A stretch of DNA of 64,000 nt from Candidatus Stahliibacteriota bacterium (GCA_004375895.1 SOJW01000040.1:16616-80615); one strand, 5' to 3'. Positions 24,691 through 34,483 are shown, numbered from the stretch's first letter. Numbers and translations: made by a program. Notes: generated by a model from the sequence alone, not told the origin.

Positions 24691-25958
24691 TTAACCTCCA
24701 GTGAAGTTCCCAAAAAGTAGTTAAGCTCTGCGCGGCTGGACCAGTAATCCGCTTTTGCCTGGACCAATGCTCGCTCTGCCTGAACAAGCTCAGCCTCCAC
24801 CTGGAGTAGATCAGCCAATGAGGAGGCCCCCAACTCGTAGCTGCGGAGGCTGAGGCGGTAAACCTCGCTTGATAGTTCAACATTCTTGGATGCAACCTCC
24901 CATCCCTTGTAGGACGAGGACTGGGTAGCGAGTAGTGCGGCCAGACGCTGACGGAAGCTAAGCTCCTGCCGGGCCAGAGTTATCCTCGAGTTCTTACGCT
25001 CCAGCCGAGCCCGGTTGATGGAAAGTATCTTCCCTTTGAGATCAGCTATGGGGAAGCCTATTGCGAGGCCGTAATTCGTAACCCCATCGTCCCAATCCGA
25101 GAACGCGGGAAGGATCTCTTCCTGGATGAAGTTCTTCGAGGCGGTTAGAGAAAGGGAAGGCAGGATCGAAGCCCACGACCCCAAGTATGTGAGCTCGGAG
25201 GCTTTAACCTGCCGCAGGAGCACGTCGAAGTCCGGGTTCTCGGCTAATATGGCGGCGGAGATAACTGTGGTGGGCAGGGAATAAGGTTCCTCTACTTGCG
25301 GGAGTTTGTCAGCCTCTATGGGCTGCCACTGGGAAAAACCTATGAGATCTGAAAGGATGCGTTGGTTGTTCTCAAGCGAAGTACGAGCTGAGACGAGTTC
25401 CATCTCCGCCGAGAGGAGACTCGCTTCCGCCCTCAACTTATCAGCCTTGTTTGCTGCCCCCAGTTCAAAGCGTTTGGCAACGATCCGCAGGTTCTCTCTA
25501 CCACGGTTGTCCCGCCCCTCGGCACTGGCCACCAACGCCTGGGAGGCGGCAAGGTTGTAGTAGAAGTTCTGGACATCCAGGATCAGCTTGGCCATACTCT
25601 GACGAGCCTGTGCACGGGAGACTCCGTTCTGTTGTATGCCTCCGATCAGGCCAAAGATGACGGTAGCATCAACCACAGGTTGGGACAGGGAGAACTGAGA
25701 GGCCCACATTCCATCACCCAGGTCGGCGAGAGAGGAGTCAGTGGTTGATGAAGATGCAGCGAGGCGAGGCAGTAGTCCTCCCGCGCCCTCGACCAGAGAC
25801 TGCGCCCCTTTAGCCTTCTGGATATTCGTCTCATCTACGGCCAAACTTTGTTCCAACGCGATCTCAAGCGCCTCATCCAAGCTGAGCTTTAGACGAGCAG
25901 GCTCAGACTCGACGGACAGGAGCGTTGCCAGTAGCAAAATGAGACCTGTGATGGTCAC
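24687..25958 (-). CDS. TolC-family outer-membrane efflux protein
   Basis: 423 residues with a short signal peptide and two duplicated long-helix repeats typical of TolC (LSLDEALEIALEQSLAVDET, QSMAKLILDVQNFYYNLAAS, then VYRLSLRSYELGASSLADLL and AERALVQAKADYWSSRAEL). It should form the trimeric outer-membrane and periplasmic tunnel for the ABC efflux system encoded downstream and is the first gene of that four-gene operon. The GTG start directly touches AAGGA, so the real start may be a nearby codon. An AT-rich stretch upstream may hold the promoter, but no clear boxes were found. Confidence 0.85.
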   Translation of the reverse strand: MTITGLILLLATLLSVESEPARLKLSLDEALEIALEQSLAVDETNIQKAKGAQSLVEGAGGLLPRLAASSSTTDSSLADLGDGMWASQFSLSQPVVDATVIFGLIGGIQQNGVSRAQARQSMAKLILDVQNFYYNLAASQALVASAEGRDNRGRENLRIVAKRFELGAANKADKLRAEASLLSAEMELVSARTSLENNQRILSDLIGFSQWQPIEADKLPQVEEPYSLPTTVISAAILAENPDFDVLLRQVKASELTYLGSWASILPSLSLTASKNFIQEEILPAFSDWDDGVTNYGLAIGFPIADLKGKILSINRARLERKNSRITLARQELSFRQRLAALLATQSSSYKGWEVASKNVELSSEVYRLSLRSYELGASSLADLLQVEAELVQAERALVQAKADYWSSRAELNYFLGTSLEVK

Positions 25959-26126
25959 TCCTTGGTTTAAAATTAAACGATTACAGCAAGAGTTTTGTCT
26001 GCTTGCCAGTATCCTTTTCTATACCCATTAGACACCGGGATTATTCAAAAGTAAAACCTTTCTCTGTCCAACTGGGTTACTGACTATACACACTAGACGC
26101 AGGAACCCCTCAAAGGTTACATACCT

Positions 26127-26290
26127 TGCTCCTTTTCTCCTGCGGAGAAAAGATCGCATTATCCTCCATTGATAGTATTGATCGCGGCCTTGCGCAGCAA
26201 GGACGTGGGGTGTAAAGTGGGGGCAACCCGCGGGTCGCCCCCATCAGATTTTGTCTCTGCGACCTTTCTCCCTACGGGAGAAAGGAGCAT
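26127..26290. repeat. Miniature element bounded by inverted family A hairpins
   Basis: The left copy (26127-26158) reads TTGCTCC-TTTTCTCC-TGC-GGAGAAAA-GATCGCA. The right copy (26257-26290) is the inverse, CTGCGA-CCTTTCTCCC-TAC-GGGAGAAAGG-AGCAT. Inside are two more hairpins (CCTTGCGCAGCAAGG; GGGGGCAACCCGCGGGTCGCCCCC). This ~165-bp unit fills the gap between the TolC-like and PorV-like genes; 25959-26126 shows nothing else. Confidence 0.75.
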
Positions 26291-26292
26291 CC

Positions 26293-27372
26293 TTAAAACG
26301 CTATCCCGAGCGATGCGCGATGAACCGGTGCTAAATACCAGTGCCACTCGAAGCTGTAGTCAACCCCTACCTCGTAGCTTCCAATAGGAATCTTGACACC
26401 GAGCCCTGCCGAAGGACCACGGCTGTTGCGGTTAGAAAGCACCTCACGAACGATAGTGGCTGCATCAACGGATGTGTTGTCCTCTTCGCCTCCAAGCTCA
26501 GGTGCGGTGTTGAGTCCGAGACCCAGGCGCAGGAAGAGCGTCTCGTTGAGCCCATACTCCAGGCCGATGGCACCCTTGGCAGGCTGGTCCGATATATGAG
26601 CGAAATCCGCTGTCATTGTAAGACGTGAGGGTGGGCCTTCAACAAGGTCTATGGCCGCACCACCGGCAAACGTGAAGGGCATGTGGAACGGCTCGGATTT
26701 GTAGGTGGATGGTATATCCTCGGTTTGAAGGGTGTCTTTGTTGGTGTTGAAGATCAACCCTTCACCTTTGTAGGTCATGTCCGGACCAAAGTGCTGCACC
26801 ACGAATCCCAACCTGAGGTCGCGGATACCCACATTATAGGTAGCGCCGACATCTAGCGCGAATCCCCAGGCCGCAACTCTGTGCAGGGTAAGATCGATGA
26901 CTTTAAAGGTGATACCAGCCGAGAACTTCTCGGTCATCTTGCGTCCATAGGAGACACCAACTGCGTAGTTGTTGGCCGTGTAGTAATTGTCCGTACCGTG
27001 TTGATGCTCATAGGTTGTGATTTCAATCGGGCCGGAAAGATGTGCAAGAACCTGGAAACCTATCGCATCGAGCTCGCTTAACGGAACCACGAGGGCAAGG
27101 TTCTCTTCAAGCATACCGGCAAAAAGGATCGCCTGACCGAAGCTCCCAGCTATCCGGTCCATCCTTGCTATCCCGGCCGGGTTCCAGAATAAAGCGTCCG
27201 GTCCATCGGCCAAGGCCGTATAGGCACAACCCATAGCGATGGGACGAGCACCGCCACCCATCGTAAGGAAGGACACTGAGGCCCCGGATCCGCCCAGACG
27301 GGCCGATAGCGGCGTTGCGATCACCGCCAGCGCCAGGACGCTGAGGATAAGGATTCTTCTCTTTGTCTTCAT
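26293..27372 (-). CDS. PorV/PorQ-family outer-membrane protein
   Basis: 359 residues with a signal peptide ending near TPLSA. The start of the mature protein, SFLTMGGGARPIAMGCAYTA and ADGPDALFWNPAGIARM, is the hallmark of the PorV/PorQ/FadL-like family, followed by alternating beta strands to a terminal FEWHWYLAPVHRASLGIAF. PorV acts in type IX secretion as an outer-membrane barrel that shuttles substrates. The gene directly follows a large sorting-domain protein (9-nt gap) and a TonB receptor. A strong GGAGGA precedes the ATG. No PorT/SprA or other T9SS core genes are seen here. Confidence 0.8.
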   Translation of the reverse strand: MKTKRRILILSVLALAVIATPLSARLGGSGASVSFLTMGGGARPIAMGCAYTALADGPDALFWNPAGIARMDRIAGSFGQAILFAGMLEENLALVVPLSELDAIGFQVLAHLSGPIEITTYEHQHGTDNYYTANNYAVGVSYGRKMTEKFSAGITFKVIDLTLHRVAAWGFALDVGATYNVGIRDLRLGFVVQHFGPDMTYKGEGLIFNTNKDTLQTEDIPSTYKSEPFHMPFTFAGGAAIDLVEGPPSRLTMTADFAHISDQPAKGAIGLEYGLNETLFLRLGLGLNTAPELGGEEDNTSVDAATIVREVLSNRNSRGPSAGLGVKIPIGSYEVGVDYSFEWHWYLAPVHRASLGIAF

Positions 27373-27381
27373 CTATTCCTC

Positions 27382-30300
27382 CTACCTGACGATGGCAAAC
27401 TTGCCAACTTTGGTCTTCTTCTTGCCATCTGCGGTTTCGGTCTCAACCTGCCAGATATACAACCCGCTCGTGCAGTCCAGTCTTTCGTCGGTTCGCAGGT
27501 TCCACTCCTCGGAGCCTGCAGTTCCATACAGGCCTACTCCATCGTGTTCAATCGTACGAATAAGTAGGCCTGCCGTGTTGAAGATCCTGATTGTGCACGT
27601 AAGGGGTAGACCCTGGAAGATCACGTGGCGGTCATACTGGCTGAGATCCCAGGGGGCACGGACATAGTAAGGGTTGGGGACGACACGAATCTCATCCAGC
27701 AACGAATCTATGTCCTCTTCACTCATCTGGATGGCAAACGTGGTGTAGCGGAAGCGATCCTCTTCGGTGGTAGCTTTGAGCGTCTTTATGAGGAACTTCT
27801 CTCCAGACACAGGCGGTGAAACCAACGCTACTGTATCAGTTATGATGGAGTCAACTACGTCGTCAGTCTTGAAAGTGTCGATCTTGATCTGAGTAACCGT
27901 GTCCTTGAAGAAGAATGTGAATGCCTCGTCACCCGGCTTCATCTCTGGCCAGTAGATGATGAACTTATCTCCGTTTACGATGGGATCACCGGATCCACCA
28001 CGCCATAAGGCACGTACTGAGTCACCTGTATTGTAGTCCTCAACCTTTACAAGTTCAGGGGGTTCAACTATGGTAATCAGGAAATCCATCGTTACAGGAA
28101 CAGGCCTTCCTTGAATTTCGCCGGTCCAGTCAATATTGAAATGCATGTCGGTAGGGGTGAGTGAATCCTTCTCAAGCCATCCGGTGTAAAGGGTATCAAT
28201 CAACTCCTCGACATCCAAAGTATCCATGGAAACCGCTGCTACCTGAACCAGCACTCCGTCGATTATCGGACCGCTCAGCTCACCGCCGTGCACCAGGAAG
28301 CTGTCGAGAACAAGGGAGTCGGCATCAACGTCCTTGAAGTAGGCGTACTTGATGATGTACAAGGTGTCAATCGTCACATCCGATCCTTCAATAATGGTAT
28401 CGATCCTAGTCACCGCGCGGAAGCCTACCTCGTACTCGTGACCTGTGATCTCATCCGGGGAGACGAGGCTGTCTTTCACCAGCGCACTGCCGTCGCCAGC
28501 AACACGAATTACCGGCCCGACCATCGCATCCTGCCAGCCCATCGGGTTGGTGCGAGGAACCGCCCAGTATGTCTTGCCCGTCTTGCCGCCTTCAAGCGAC
28601 TCCACACCTTCTGTGGGCTGCTGACGTGAATAGGAGGTAACGGAGTAGTAGTAGATCTGACCGTTGCGAACATCCTCATCGATGTAGTAGTGACGCACGC
28701 CGGCCTGTCCGCCGAGCTGCTCTTTGACGTAGGTTTTAATGGAGAAGACCTCACCGTGGATTGGTTCAAGGATATCCCCGGTGGCGCCGGAGTCAGGGTT
28801 AGAGATACGATACTGCCCGCCGTCTATGAAGATTATATCCCCGGACTCGTAGGGATAGTGGTCCTTGCCATCGCCGCCGCCGGTAATGGGCTCTGCATTC
28901 GTAACCGAGGTAAGACCCTCAATATCGTCAACGATGGTAGTGATCTGACCGGCCGTGACGTTGCCTATAGTACCTGCTAGCCCTGCTTCGACATCCACGT
29001 CCACCGTGGTTCCCGCAGAATCAATCGCCGCATCTTGCGTAGTCTCGAACTCTACGTATCCGAAGACAGGGTTGTCGGCATCGGTGGCGACGATCGTAGC
29101 TTTGGGGATCTGTGTGCTACCGGCACCCGTAAAGGTCACTTTACCCTTGGCCCTTACCGCTGTAGAGAGAGCCTTGGAGGTGCCGTTGATTTCGTCAAGC
29201 ACGCAGTAACCGCCTTCGTCAAGGGCGTCGGGGTTGTAGGACAGCATTCTCTGATCCGCAATATCATAAACGATGTAGTAGGTGTAGCCCCTGTCCGTCT
29301 GGAAGGTGATGGTGTAGGTGTTGGGCTCGAATCCGTACTCGGCTGGCTCCTTTGGATATGATTCGTTATAGTAGAGACCAAGGAACTCTATCGTGGCCTT
29401 ACTTGGCCCGGAGGTATGTTCGACAACCGCCGTATCGGGATTCTCCGAATCCTTCAGATCGTAGTCGCCAAGAAGTTGCCAGGTCTCTGAGAGCCCTGAA
29501 AGACTCTTATAGATCCGGTAACCTTCAAAGGTCGGCTGCCCACTCATAGGATCGATATAGTGCTCAGGTTCACTGCCCCAGGTAAGATAAACCATGCTGT
29601 CACCAGGAATCACTGAAAGAGAAGGATTCGGAGGAGGTGCGTAACCGAAGTAACCGTTCTCGAACTGAACCTTAGCAGACTTGGCCTTCTCTTTGAGTTC
29701 ATCAAAGGAGTAGGCGACAATAACCGCGATGGTTAATTCTACCTCCTCACCAGGCTCCAGGTAGGGATAAGGGCCGCAGTTCAGAAGCATGCGGACGTCG
29801 TTGGGCTTATCATAAGTCCAAAACTCCGTATGGGCCATGTAAGCGTACTTGAGGCTGTCCTGACCCTCGAAGTCTATCTCATAACCGTTCGGCCAGGTCT
29901 CGAAGCCTGTGAGTCCGATATCCAGAGGGGTATCGAGGAAAACAGCACCTATGTATCCTGCCGGGGTAACCCAGCCTTCCTCCGAGCCGTTGGCATCGTA
30001 GGTGTAACCCATGTTGAGTTCCTGATCGAACCCGATCAGATCGTCCCAGAAACCGTCGTCGCCCGGACTTTGACCTCCTTCCCCGATGTCGTTGTCCATG
30101 AAGAAGGAGAAGTAGACCGAATCCAGCGCGAAGTTGTTCATGTTCTTAATCTTGTAGTTGATGAAGATGTAGGAGTCGTTGTACTCGTAGTTCCAGGCGT
30201 AGGTGCGCTGCTCAATTCGCAGCCCCTGCCCACGCAAATCGTAGGCACCTGTTGAGAGTATCCATATGCACGTGGCGTCACTCACGGGAATCCAGTCCCC

Positions 30301-31014
30301 ACCGCAGGCGTAGCCATCCTGCTGGGAGATGATGTCTCCGTTTCCAAAGGGGCCAGGGCTGACCTCAGGCATCCCTATCGCTCGGCGGCGAGGGTTGATA
30401 GAAGCACTGTCCGTAAACGGCCATAGAACCTGGTAGTCAAGGGGTGTAGTTCCGGGGATGGCAAAAAGCCTTCCGCCTTCACCGTCATATCCGTAGCCCT
30501 CAGGGATGGTCATATCACTGAAGTAAAGCCCGAGGTTACTGATATTTCCAAACCCGCCGGCGTCTTCCATCTCCGGGGCGGCCATAGCTCCAATGTCCGA
30601 GTTAAAGGCACCCTTGGAGACGTTATAGACCATCTCGTCTCCAACCGGGTAGTGGCTGCCGACCCACAGACCCCAGGCATAGGTGTAGAACTGCTCCGAG
30701 CCTTTGGGATACTCGGCGTTCCTGCCTCTCGTGTCAGGGTAAAGCCTGCTAGACGCTATGGGGAATTCCCCTCTGTATTCGTGTTCGTCTGCGGCGTGGC
30801 GGGCAAAGGTGCCGCCCTGAAGGGTGTTGCTGACCAAGAAGTCTGAGATGTTTCCTGCGTCTACCCACCATATCATCCACCGGGACGCCGCCTTATCGGT
30901 CTGGATGGTCAAGAGACGGTTCTGGGGTGCAAGCTGAGTGGGGGTATCTCTGGCCAAAAGGGGCATGGTAAGGATCAGCAGACCGGCTAAAACAAGGATT
31001 GGTTTTCTTTTCAT
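27382..31014 (-). CDS. Large secreted protein with Fn3-like modules and C-terminal sorting domain
   Basis: About 1210 residues. The second ATG is preferred because AGGAGG lies 7 nt from it and only 1 nt from the first. A signal peptide is followed by a large region (~30-450) with many Trp, Tyr and Gly residues (WLWVGSHYPVG-type and DYQVLWPFTDSASINPRRRA phrases) common to surface proteins of WOR-3/Calditrichota-type genomes, an Fn3-like module (~470-560, MVYLTWGSEPEHYIDP), repetitive beta-rich regions, then VVPNPYYVRAPWDLSQYDR and a FlgD/T9SS-like C-terminus ending TKVGKFAIVR. It should be exported to the surface. It sits between a TonB receptor and a PorV-like protein in one operon. Confidence 0.8.
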   Translation of the reverse strand: MKRKPILVLAGLLILTMPLLARDTPTQLAPQNRLLTIQTDKAASRWMIWWVDAGNISDFLVSNTLQGGTFARHAADEHEYRGEFPIASSRLYPDTRGRNAEYPKGSEQFYTYAWGLWVGSHYPVGDEMVYNVSKGAFNSDIGAMAAPEMEDAGGFGNISNLGLYFSDMTIPEGYGYDGEGGRLFAIPGTTPLDYQVLWPFTDSASINPRRRAIGMPEVSPGPFGNGDIISQQDGYACGGDWIPVSDATCIWILSTGAYDLRGQGLRIEQRTYAWNYEYNDSYIFINYKIKNMNNFALDSVYFSFFMDNDIGEGGQSPGDDGFWDDLIGFDQELNMGYTYDANGSEEGWVTPAGYIGAVFLDTPLDIGLTGFETWPNGYEIDFEGQDSLKYAYMAHTEFWTYDKPNDVRMLLNCGPYPYLEPGEEVELTIAVIVAYSFDELKEKAKSAKVQFENGYFGYAPPPNPSLSVIPGDSMVYLTWGSEPEHYIDPMSGQPTFEGYRIYKSLSGLSETWQLLGDYDLKDSENPDTAVVEHTSGPSKATIEFLGLYYNESYPKEPAEYGFEPNTYTITFQTDRGYTYYIVYDIADQRMLSYNPDALDEGGYCVLDEINGTSKALSTAVRAKGKVTFTGAGSTQIPKATIVATDADNPVFGYVEFETTQDAAIDSAGTTVDVDVEAGLAGTIGNVTAGQITTIVDDIEGLTSVTNAEPITGGGDGKDHYPYESGDIIFIDGGQYRISNPDSGATGDILEPIHGEVFSIKTYVKEQLGGQAGVRHYYIDEDVRNGQIYYYSVTSYSRQQPTEGVESLEGGKTGKTYWAVPRTNPMGWQDAMVGPVIRVAGDGSALVKDSLVSPDEITGHEYEVGFRAVTRIDTIIEGSDVTIDTLYIIKYAYFKDVDADSLVLDSFLVHGGELSGPIIDGVLVQVAAVSMDTLDVEELIDTLYTGWLEKDSLTPTDMHFNIDWTGEIQGRPVPVTMDFLITIVEPPELVKVEDYNTGDSVRALWRGGSGDPIVNGDKFIIYWPEMKPGDEAFTFFFKDTVTQIKIDTFKTDDVVDSIITDTVALVSPPVSGEKFLIKTLKATTEEDRFRYTTFAIQMSEEDIDSLLDEIRVVPNPYYVRAPWDLSQYDRHVIFQGLPLTCTIRIFNTAGLLIRTIEHDGVGLYGTAGSEEWNLRTDERLDCTSGLYIWQVETETADGKKKTKVGKFAIVR

Positions 31015-31032
31015 CGTCATTCCTCCTCTGGC

Positions 31033-34000
31033 CTAAAAGCTCACACGGATGCCGAAGCGCAGCTCACGCGGACTACCGAACATCGCCGGATTCTCTGTCA
31101 CACGGCGCTCCCAGTCAGCAACGTCGGCCTCCCAGTATTCGTATGTATCTGCGAAACCGTAGTTCGCGTAGTTGCGGTAGGTGACTTCTTCGTAGACAGG
31201 TCGTTTACCATCATCGTCAGGAAAACCGGTGCCGCTGTAGACCTTCGCCACGTTGCGCCAGTCAAAGAGGTTGCGAACATCTACATACGCTCCCAGCTTG
31301 AGCTTCTTTCCGAGAGGGAACCACTTCTCCAGCTTGGCATCCATGGTCTTCGTGCCCGGCATACGCCGGCTGCCCATGGGTATTATGTTACCGCGGGAGT
31401 CGGTTCCCCAGTAGGGCTGTCCTGAAGCGTAGTTGAACTGAACGTTCAGGTTGGTCATTCTTAAAGCCTTAACTGAGAAGTCCGGATCGAGATAGAAGTT
31501 TACGTTCGTCTTTAGCGAGTGGGTGATGTCAAACTCCAACGGGTACTCATGCTTCGGTGGCTCCAGAGCGGTGCCGCGATAGCGGTAGTAGAACTCCCGG
31601 CCTGAAGAACCGGTACCCTTGGCATCCATGAAGGAGTAGGTTATATTCCAGGAAAGGAAGCGTGGTGCCCGACGCACCAAACCCACATCGAACCCTTTGG
31701 TCTTGGCAAAGTCCTCGATCACATACACGGTGTAGGTTGCAAGTTTACCTTTGTAGATGGTGTTCACACTGCGAGTGGCCAGAAGGTTCTCCTGATCCTT
31801 GTAGTAGCCCTTAAGTTCAAACGCCATGTTCTTGGATATGAGGTACTTGTATCCCGCCTGGTAGAAGATCGTCTTTAAAGGCGGCAGGTTGGGGTTACCC
31901 AAGAGAGGCACACCTACGGTGATATCGGCTTCCAGGTTCTCATAAAGATCCCGCAGGTTGACCGGCTGGAAGAAGTGACCGTAGGAGGCATACATCATGG
32001 ATTTTTCAGAGACCGCGAAGGAGATCGAAAGACGAGGGCTGAACTGGAATTTAGGCTTTGCCCGTTCCTTACCGACGTCGATGTTCTCAGGATCAACAAA
32101 GTAGTCGGATGCGGGATGGAAGTAGTCGAAGCGAACACCGGCGTGAAGCTCCATGTCCTCGTATTTGACCTTGTCCTGAACGTAGGCTGCAGCGATGATC
32201 GGTTCCTTGTGGTAGGTATCGTTGTAGGGATTCTCGTTGACGAACTGAATCTCTTTGTAGTCGAGGAAATGGTAGTTCCCGCTGACCCCGGCCTTGAACC
32301 AGTGAACCTCGTTGGGGTTCCAGTCAACAGCAACATCCGCTATGTACTTGGTGGTGTTACGCTCCGCCCAGGCGGGTAAAAAGTAATAACGGAAGCGCCT
32401 GAATACGGGCTCGGAGTTATAACGAACGTAGTACAGGTTCCCTGAGCTCTCAAGGCTGTCCTCGTAGGGATTGTCCACGTCCAGTGTATCGAACAGTGTG
32501 TCGCCGTTCTCGATAACGGTATCCACGGGTGCTCGCCAGTCACGGTACTTATCGTAGTACTGTTTGTATAGGTCAAAGTCAAAGGGGTGGTAGTGCACGC
32601 CTACTGTATCCCCGTTTTCATCAAGCGTGGGTCGCCACTCGTTGACCTCGTACCAGCGCCAGTTGAGTGCCTCAAGCTGCTCTTTCCAGCCTACCCACCG
32701 GAAGGCATCGTCCTTATCTATAAGGTAACCGCTTTGTTGGATGTATTCGTTGTGGTAGAACCAGACCGCTGAGTCAGGGTCAGAAGTGATGCCTGAGTAG
32801 CGCTTCCGGATGTCGGGGAAGAAGACCTCCCGGAAATCTTCCTCCTCATCATCCCATACGAGTATCAGGGTGTCGGAAGGGAAATAGAAGCTCATAGAAT
32901 CGGCGTTGTAGAGCCTTCTGAATACCAATACCGAGTCTACAAAGGTGGTATCGCCGACGCTGTTAATGATGGTGTCGGTTTGAGTGGTATCCCATTCCCA
33001 CCATTTCTGACCGTAGGCCCAGGTAACCCAGGCCATCAGCTGACGACCGATCATGCGGAACTCGTTGTAGCCTGCGCCATCCATGTAAGAAGTCTTGGTG
33101 TGGGTGTTGAATGTACCCACGTTGACAGTGTAGGCTATCTTGTCAATGCGCTGGTTGACCTTGAGATTCAACTGGTAGTTGTCCTGGTTAACCATGGGTC
33201 CCTTCTGTAACCAGATGCCCTTCGAGTAAACATGGCTATAGCCATGACGCCAGGTGTTCGAGTAGTTGCCTGAGAGGGTGAACTTCGCCCCGCCCGTGAA
33301 CGGACGCCAGGCAAGCTTAAGCGTCCCGTTCTTGCGGTGCTGATCGTTGAACGGAAGCCTATCTTCATGCTCCAGGATGTTCCCAGAGATGAAGAAAGAG
33401 GAGCGCGGCAGACCCAAGGGTCCACCAAGGGACAAGGACCCCTTGTTGTGCCACATATCCTCGTTAGGAGCCTTGATCGGGTCTTTGCTCAACCTCAGGT
33501 GGGCGTCGGTCTCATACTCCACCGTGCCCTCGAATCTCTGGCTACCTTCGCGGGTGACGATGTTGATCACCGCCGACATGGCATCGCCGTACTCGGCATT
33601 AAAGGTGCCGGTGTTGATGGTAATCTCCTGGATGGCGGTGTTGTCGATGTAGACGCCCGATTGACCTGTAACAGGATCGTTGGCGTTGATACCGTCAACC
33701 ACGTAGACTACCTCGTTGGCTCGACCGCCCTGGATGTGCAGACCAGCCGAGTATCCACTCGCAGTCTCGGTGGCTCCGGCAACAAGCCTTACGACGTCCT
33801 CGTAGTTATCCACCGGCCTACGTGCGATCTCCTCGTGCTCTATGGGAGGTGGTTCCGTGGTGAGAAGTTCCCGCTCGGCCGTAATAATCTGCTCAGGCAT
33901 CCCGATGGCGCCGGGCTTTAGCCTTGCGTCCTGTTTGGTAACCTGGTCGGCCGTAACCTTGACGTTTTTTACCAGGACGGTCTGGTAGCCAATCATCGAG

Positions 34001-34242
34001 AACTCAAGGGCGTATGTGCCGGCACGAAGGTTAGAGATCACGTAGGTTCCATCCGTCCCGGTCGCAGCACCAGTGACAGGTTCCCCATCTTGTTGCACGG
34101 TCACGTTCACAATGGGAAGTGGTTCCCCTGTTTCGGCGTCTCTTACCCGCCCGGTGATCTTCCCCATGATACCGGCCATCAAAAAACAGGGAATAAGAAG
34201 TAACACCAGGACGAGAAAAACGCCCCTTACTTTTATTCTCAT
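31033..34242 (-). CDS. TonB-dependent receptor with carboxypeptidase-regulatory-like domain
   Basis: 1069 residues. Signal peptide, then a CarboxypepD_reg-like Ig domain (~27-110, MGKITGRVRDAETGEPLPIV), the plug domain (~145-240, GYSAGLHIQGGRANEVVYVVDG, EYGDAMSAVINIVTREGS) and a long beta-barrel to the terminal RELRFGIRVSF. It should bring an unknown large ligand across the outer membrane using TonB energy, or act with the next two genes in surface assembly. It is the first gene of the receptor-surface protein-PorV operon; AGGAGG is 7 nt from the ATG. The leader of ~235 nt is unusually long for this genome. Confidence 0.85.
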   Translation of the reverse strand: MRIKVRGVFLVLVLLLIPCFLMAGIMGKITGRVRDAETGEPLPIVNVTVQQDGEPVTGAATGTDGTYVISNLRAGTYALEFSMIGYQTVLVKNVKVTADQVTKQDARLKPGAIGMPEQIITAERELLTTEPPPIEHEEIARRPVDNYEDVVRLVAGATETASGYSAGLHIQGGRANEVVYVVDGINANDPVTGQSGVYIDNTAIQEITINTGTFNAEYGDAMSAVINIVTREGSQRFEGTVEYETDAHLRLSKDPIKAPNEDMWHNKGSLSLGGPLGLPRSSFFISGNILEHEDRLPFNDQHRKNGTLKLAWRPFTGGAKFTLSGNYSNTWRHGYSHVYSKGIWLQKGPMVNQDNYQLNLKVNQRIDKIAYTVNVGTFNTHTKTSYMDGAGYNEFRMIGRQLMAWVTWAYGQKWWEWDTTQTDTIINSVGDTTFVDSVLVFRRLYNADSMSFYFPSDTLILVWDDEEEDFREVFFPDIRKRYSGITSDPDSAVWFYHNEYIQQSGYLIDKDDAFRWVGWKEQLEALNWRWYEVNEWRPTLDENGDTVGVHYHPFDFDLYKQYYDKYRDWRAPVDTVIENGDTLFDTLDVDNPYEDSLESSGNLYYVRYNSEPVFRRFRYYFLPAWAERNTTKYIADVAVDWNPNEVHWFKAGVSGNYHFLDYKEIQFVNENPYNDTYHKEPIIAAAYVQDKVKYEDMELHAGVRFDYFHPASDYFVDPENIDVGKERAKPKFQFSPRLSISFAVSEKSMMYASYGHFFQPVNLRDLYENLEADITVGVPLLGNPNLPPLKTIFYQAGYKYLISKNMAFELKGYYKDQENLLATRSVNTIYKGKLATYTVYVIEDFAKTKGFDVGLVRRAPRFLSWNITYSFMDAKGTGSSGREFYYRYRGTALEPPKHEYPLEFDITHSLKTNVNFYLDPDFSVKALRMTNLNVQFNYASGQPYWGTDSRGNIIPMGSRRMPGTKTMDAKLEKWFPLGKKLKLGAYVDVRNLFDWRNVAKVYSGTGFPDDDGKRPVYEEVTYRNYANYGFADTYEYWEADVADWERRVTENPAMFGSPRELRFGIRVSF

Positions 34243-34290
34243 GTTGAACCTCCTAGCTTAAGCTGGATGGTTTGCTCAACATACTCTATG

Positions 34291-34419
34291 TTAACTGGGG
34301 TCGGAATACTCCGATTGGTGGAGATTGAAGCACCTCCTTTTCTTTCGTGTGAGTTTACACTTTGGCATGCAATCATAATACCCGTCCATTTTTCCGGGCC
34401 ACCCTAGAAAGCCCGACAT
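34291..34419 (-). CDS. 42-residue leader ORF upstream of the TonB receptor
   Basis: An ATG preceded by GGAG (11 nt) opens 42 codons within the long receptor leader, stopping 48 nt before the receptor start. The peptide begins MSGFLGWPGKMDGYYDCM and has three cysteines (17, 21, 30) and a basic KLTRKKRRC stretch; it has no signal. I do not recognise it. It may be a real small protein, a regulatory leader peptide, or chance. The remaining leader contains CGGGC/GCCCG and TCGGAGTATTCCGA hairpins. The 371-bp gap between starts holds this, the receptor promoter and the divergent promoter for 34614. Confidence 0.4.
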   Translation of the reverse strand: MSGFLGWPGKMDGYYDCMPKCKLTRKKRRCFNLHQSEYSDPS

Positions 34420-34483
34420 TAACCTGCTCCAAAAGGTTACACGGGGAGACAATTCGACTCCTTCGTGCATCCCTTTTTACTTG

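Noticed and set aside
27239-31184. Many plus-strand ORFs opposite the large surface-protein gene
   Set aside because: All are antisense to a gene with a signal peptide, RBS and sorting domain.
34243-34480. Cobalamin or c-di-GMP riboswitch in the TonB receptor leader
   Set aside because: The leader length fits, but no B12-box-like GCCACTG or GEMM-type conserved core was found.
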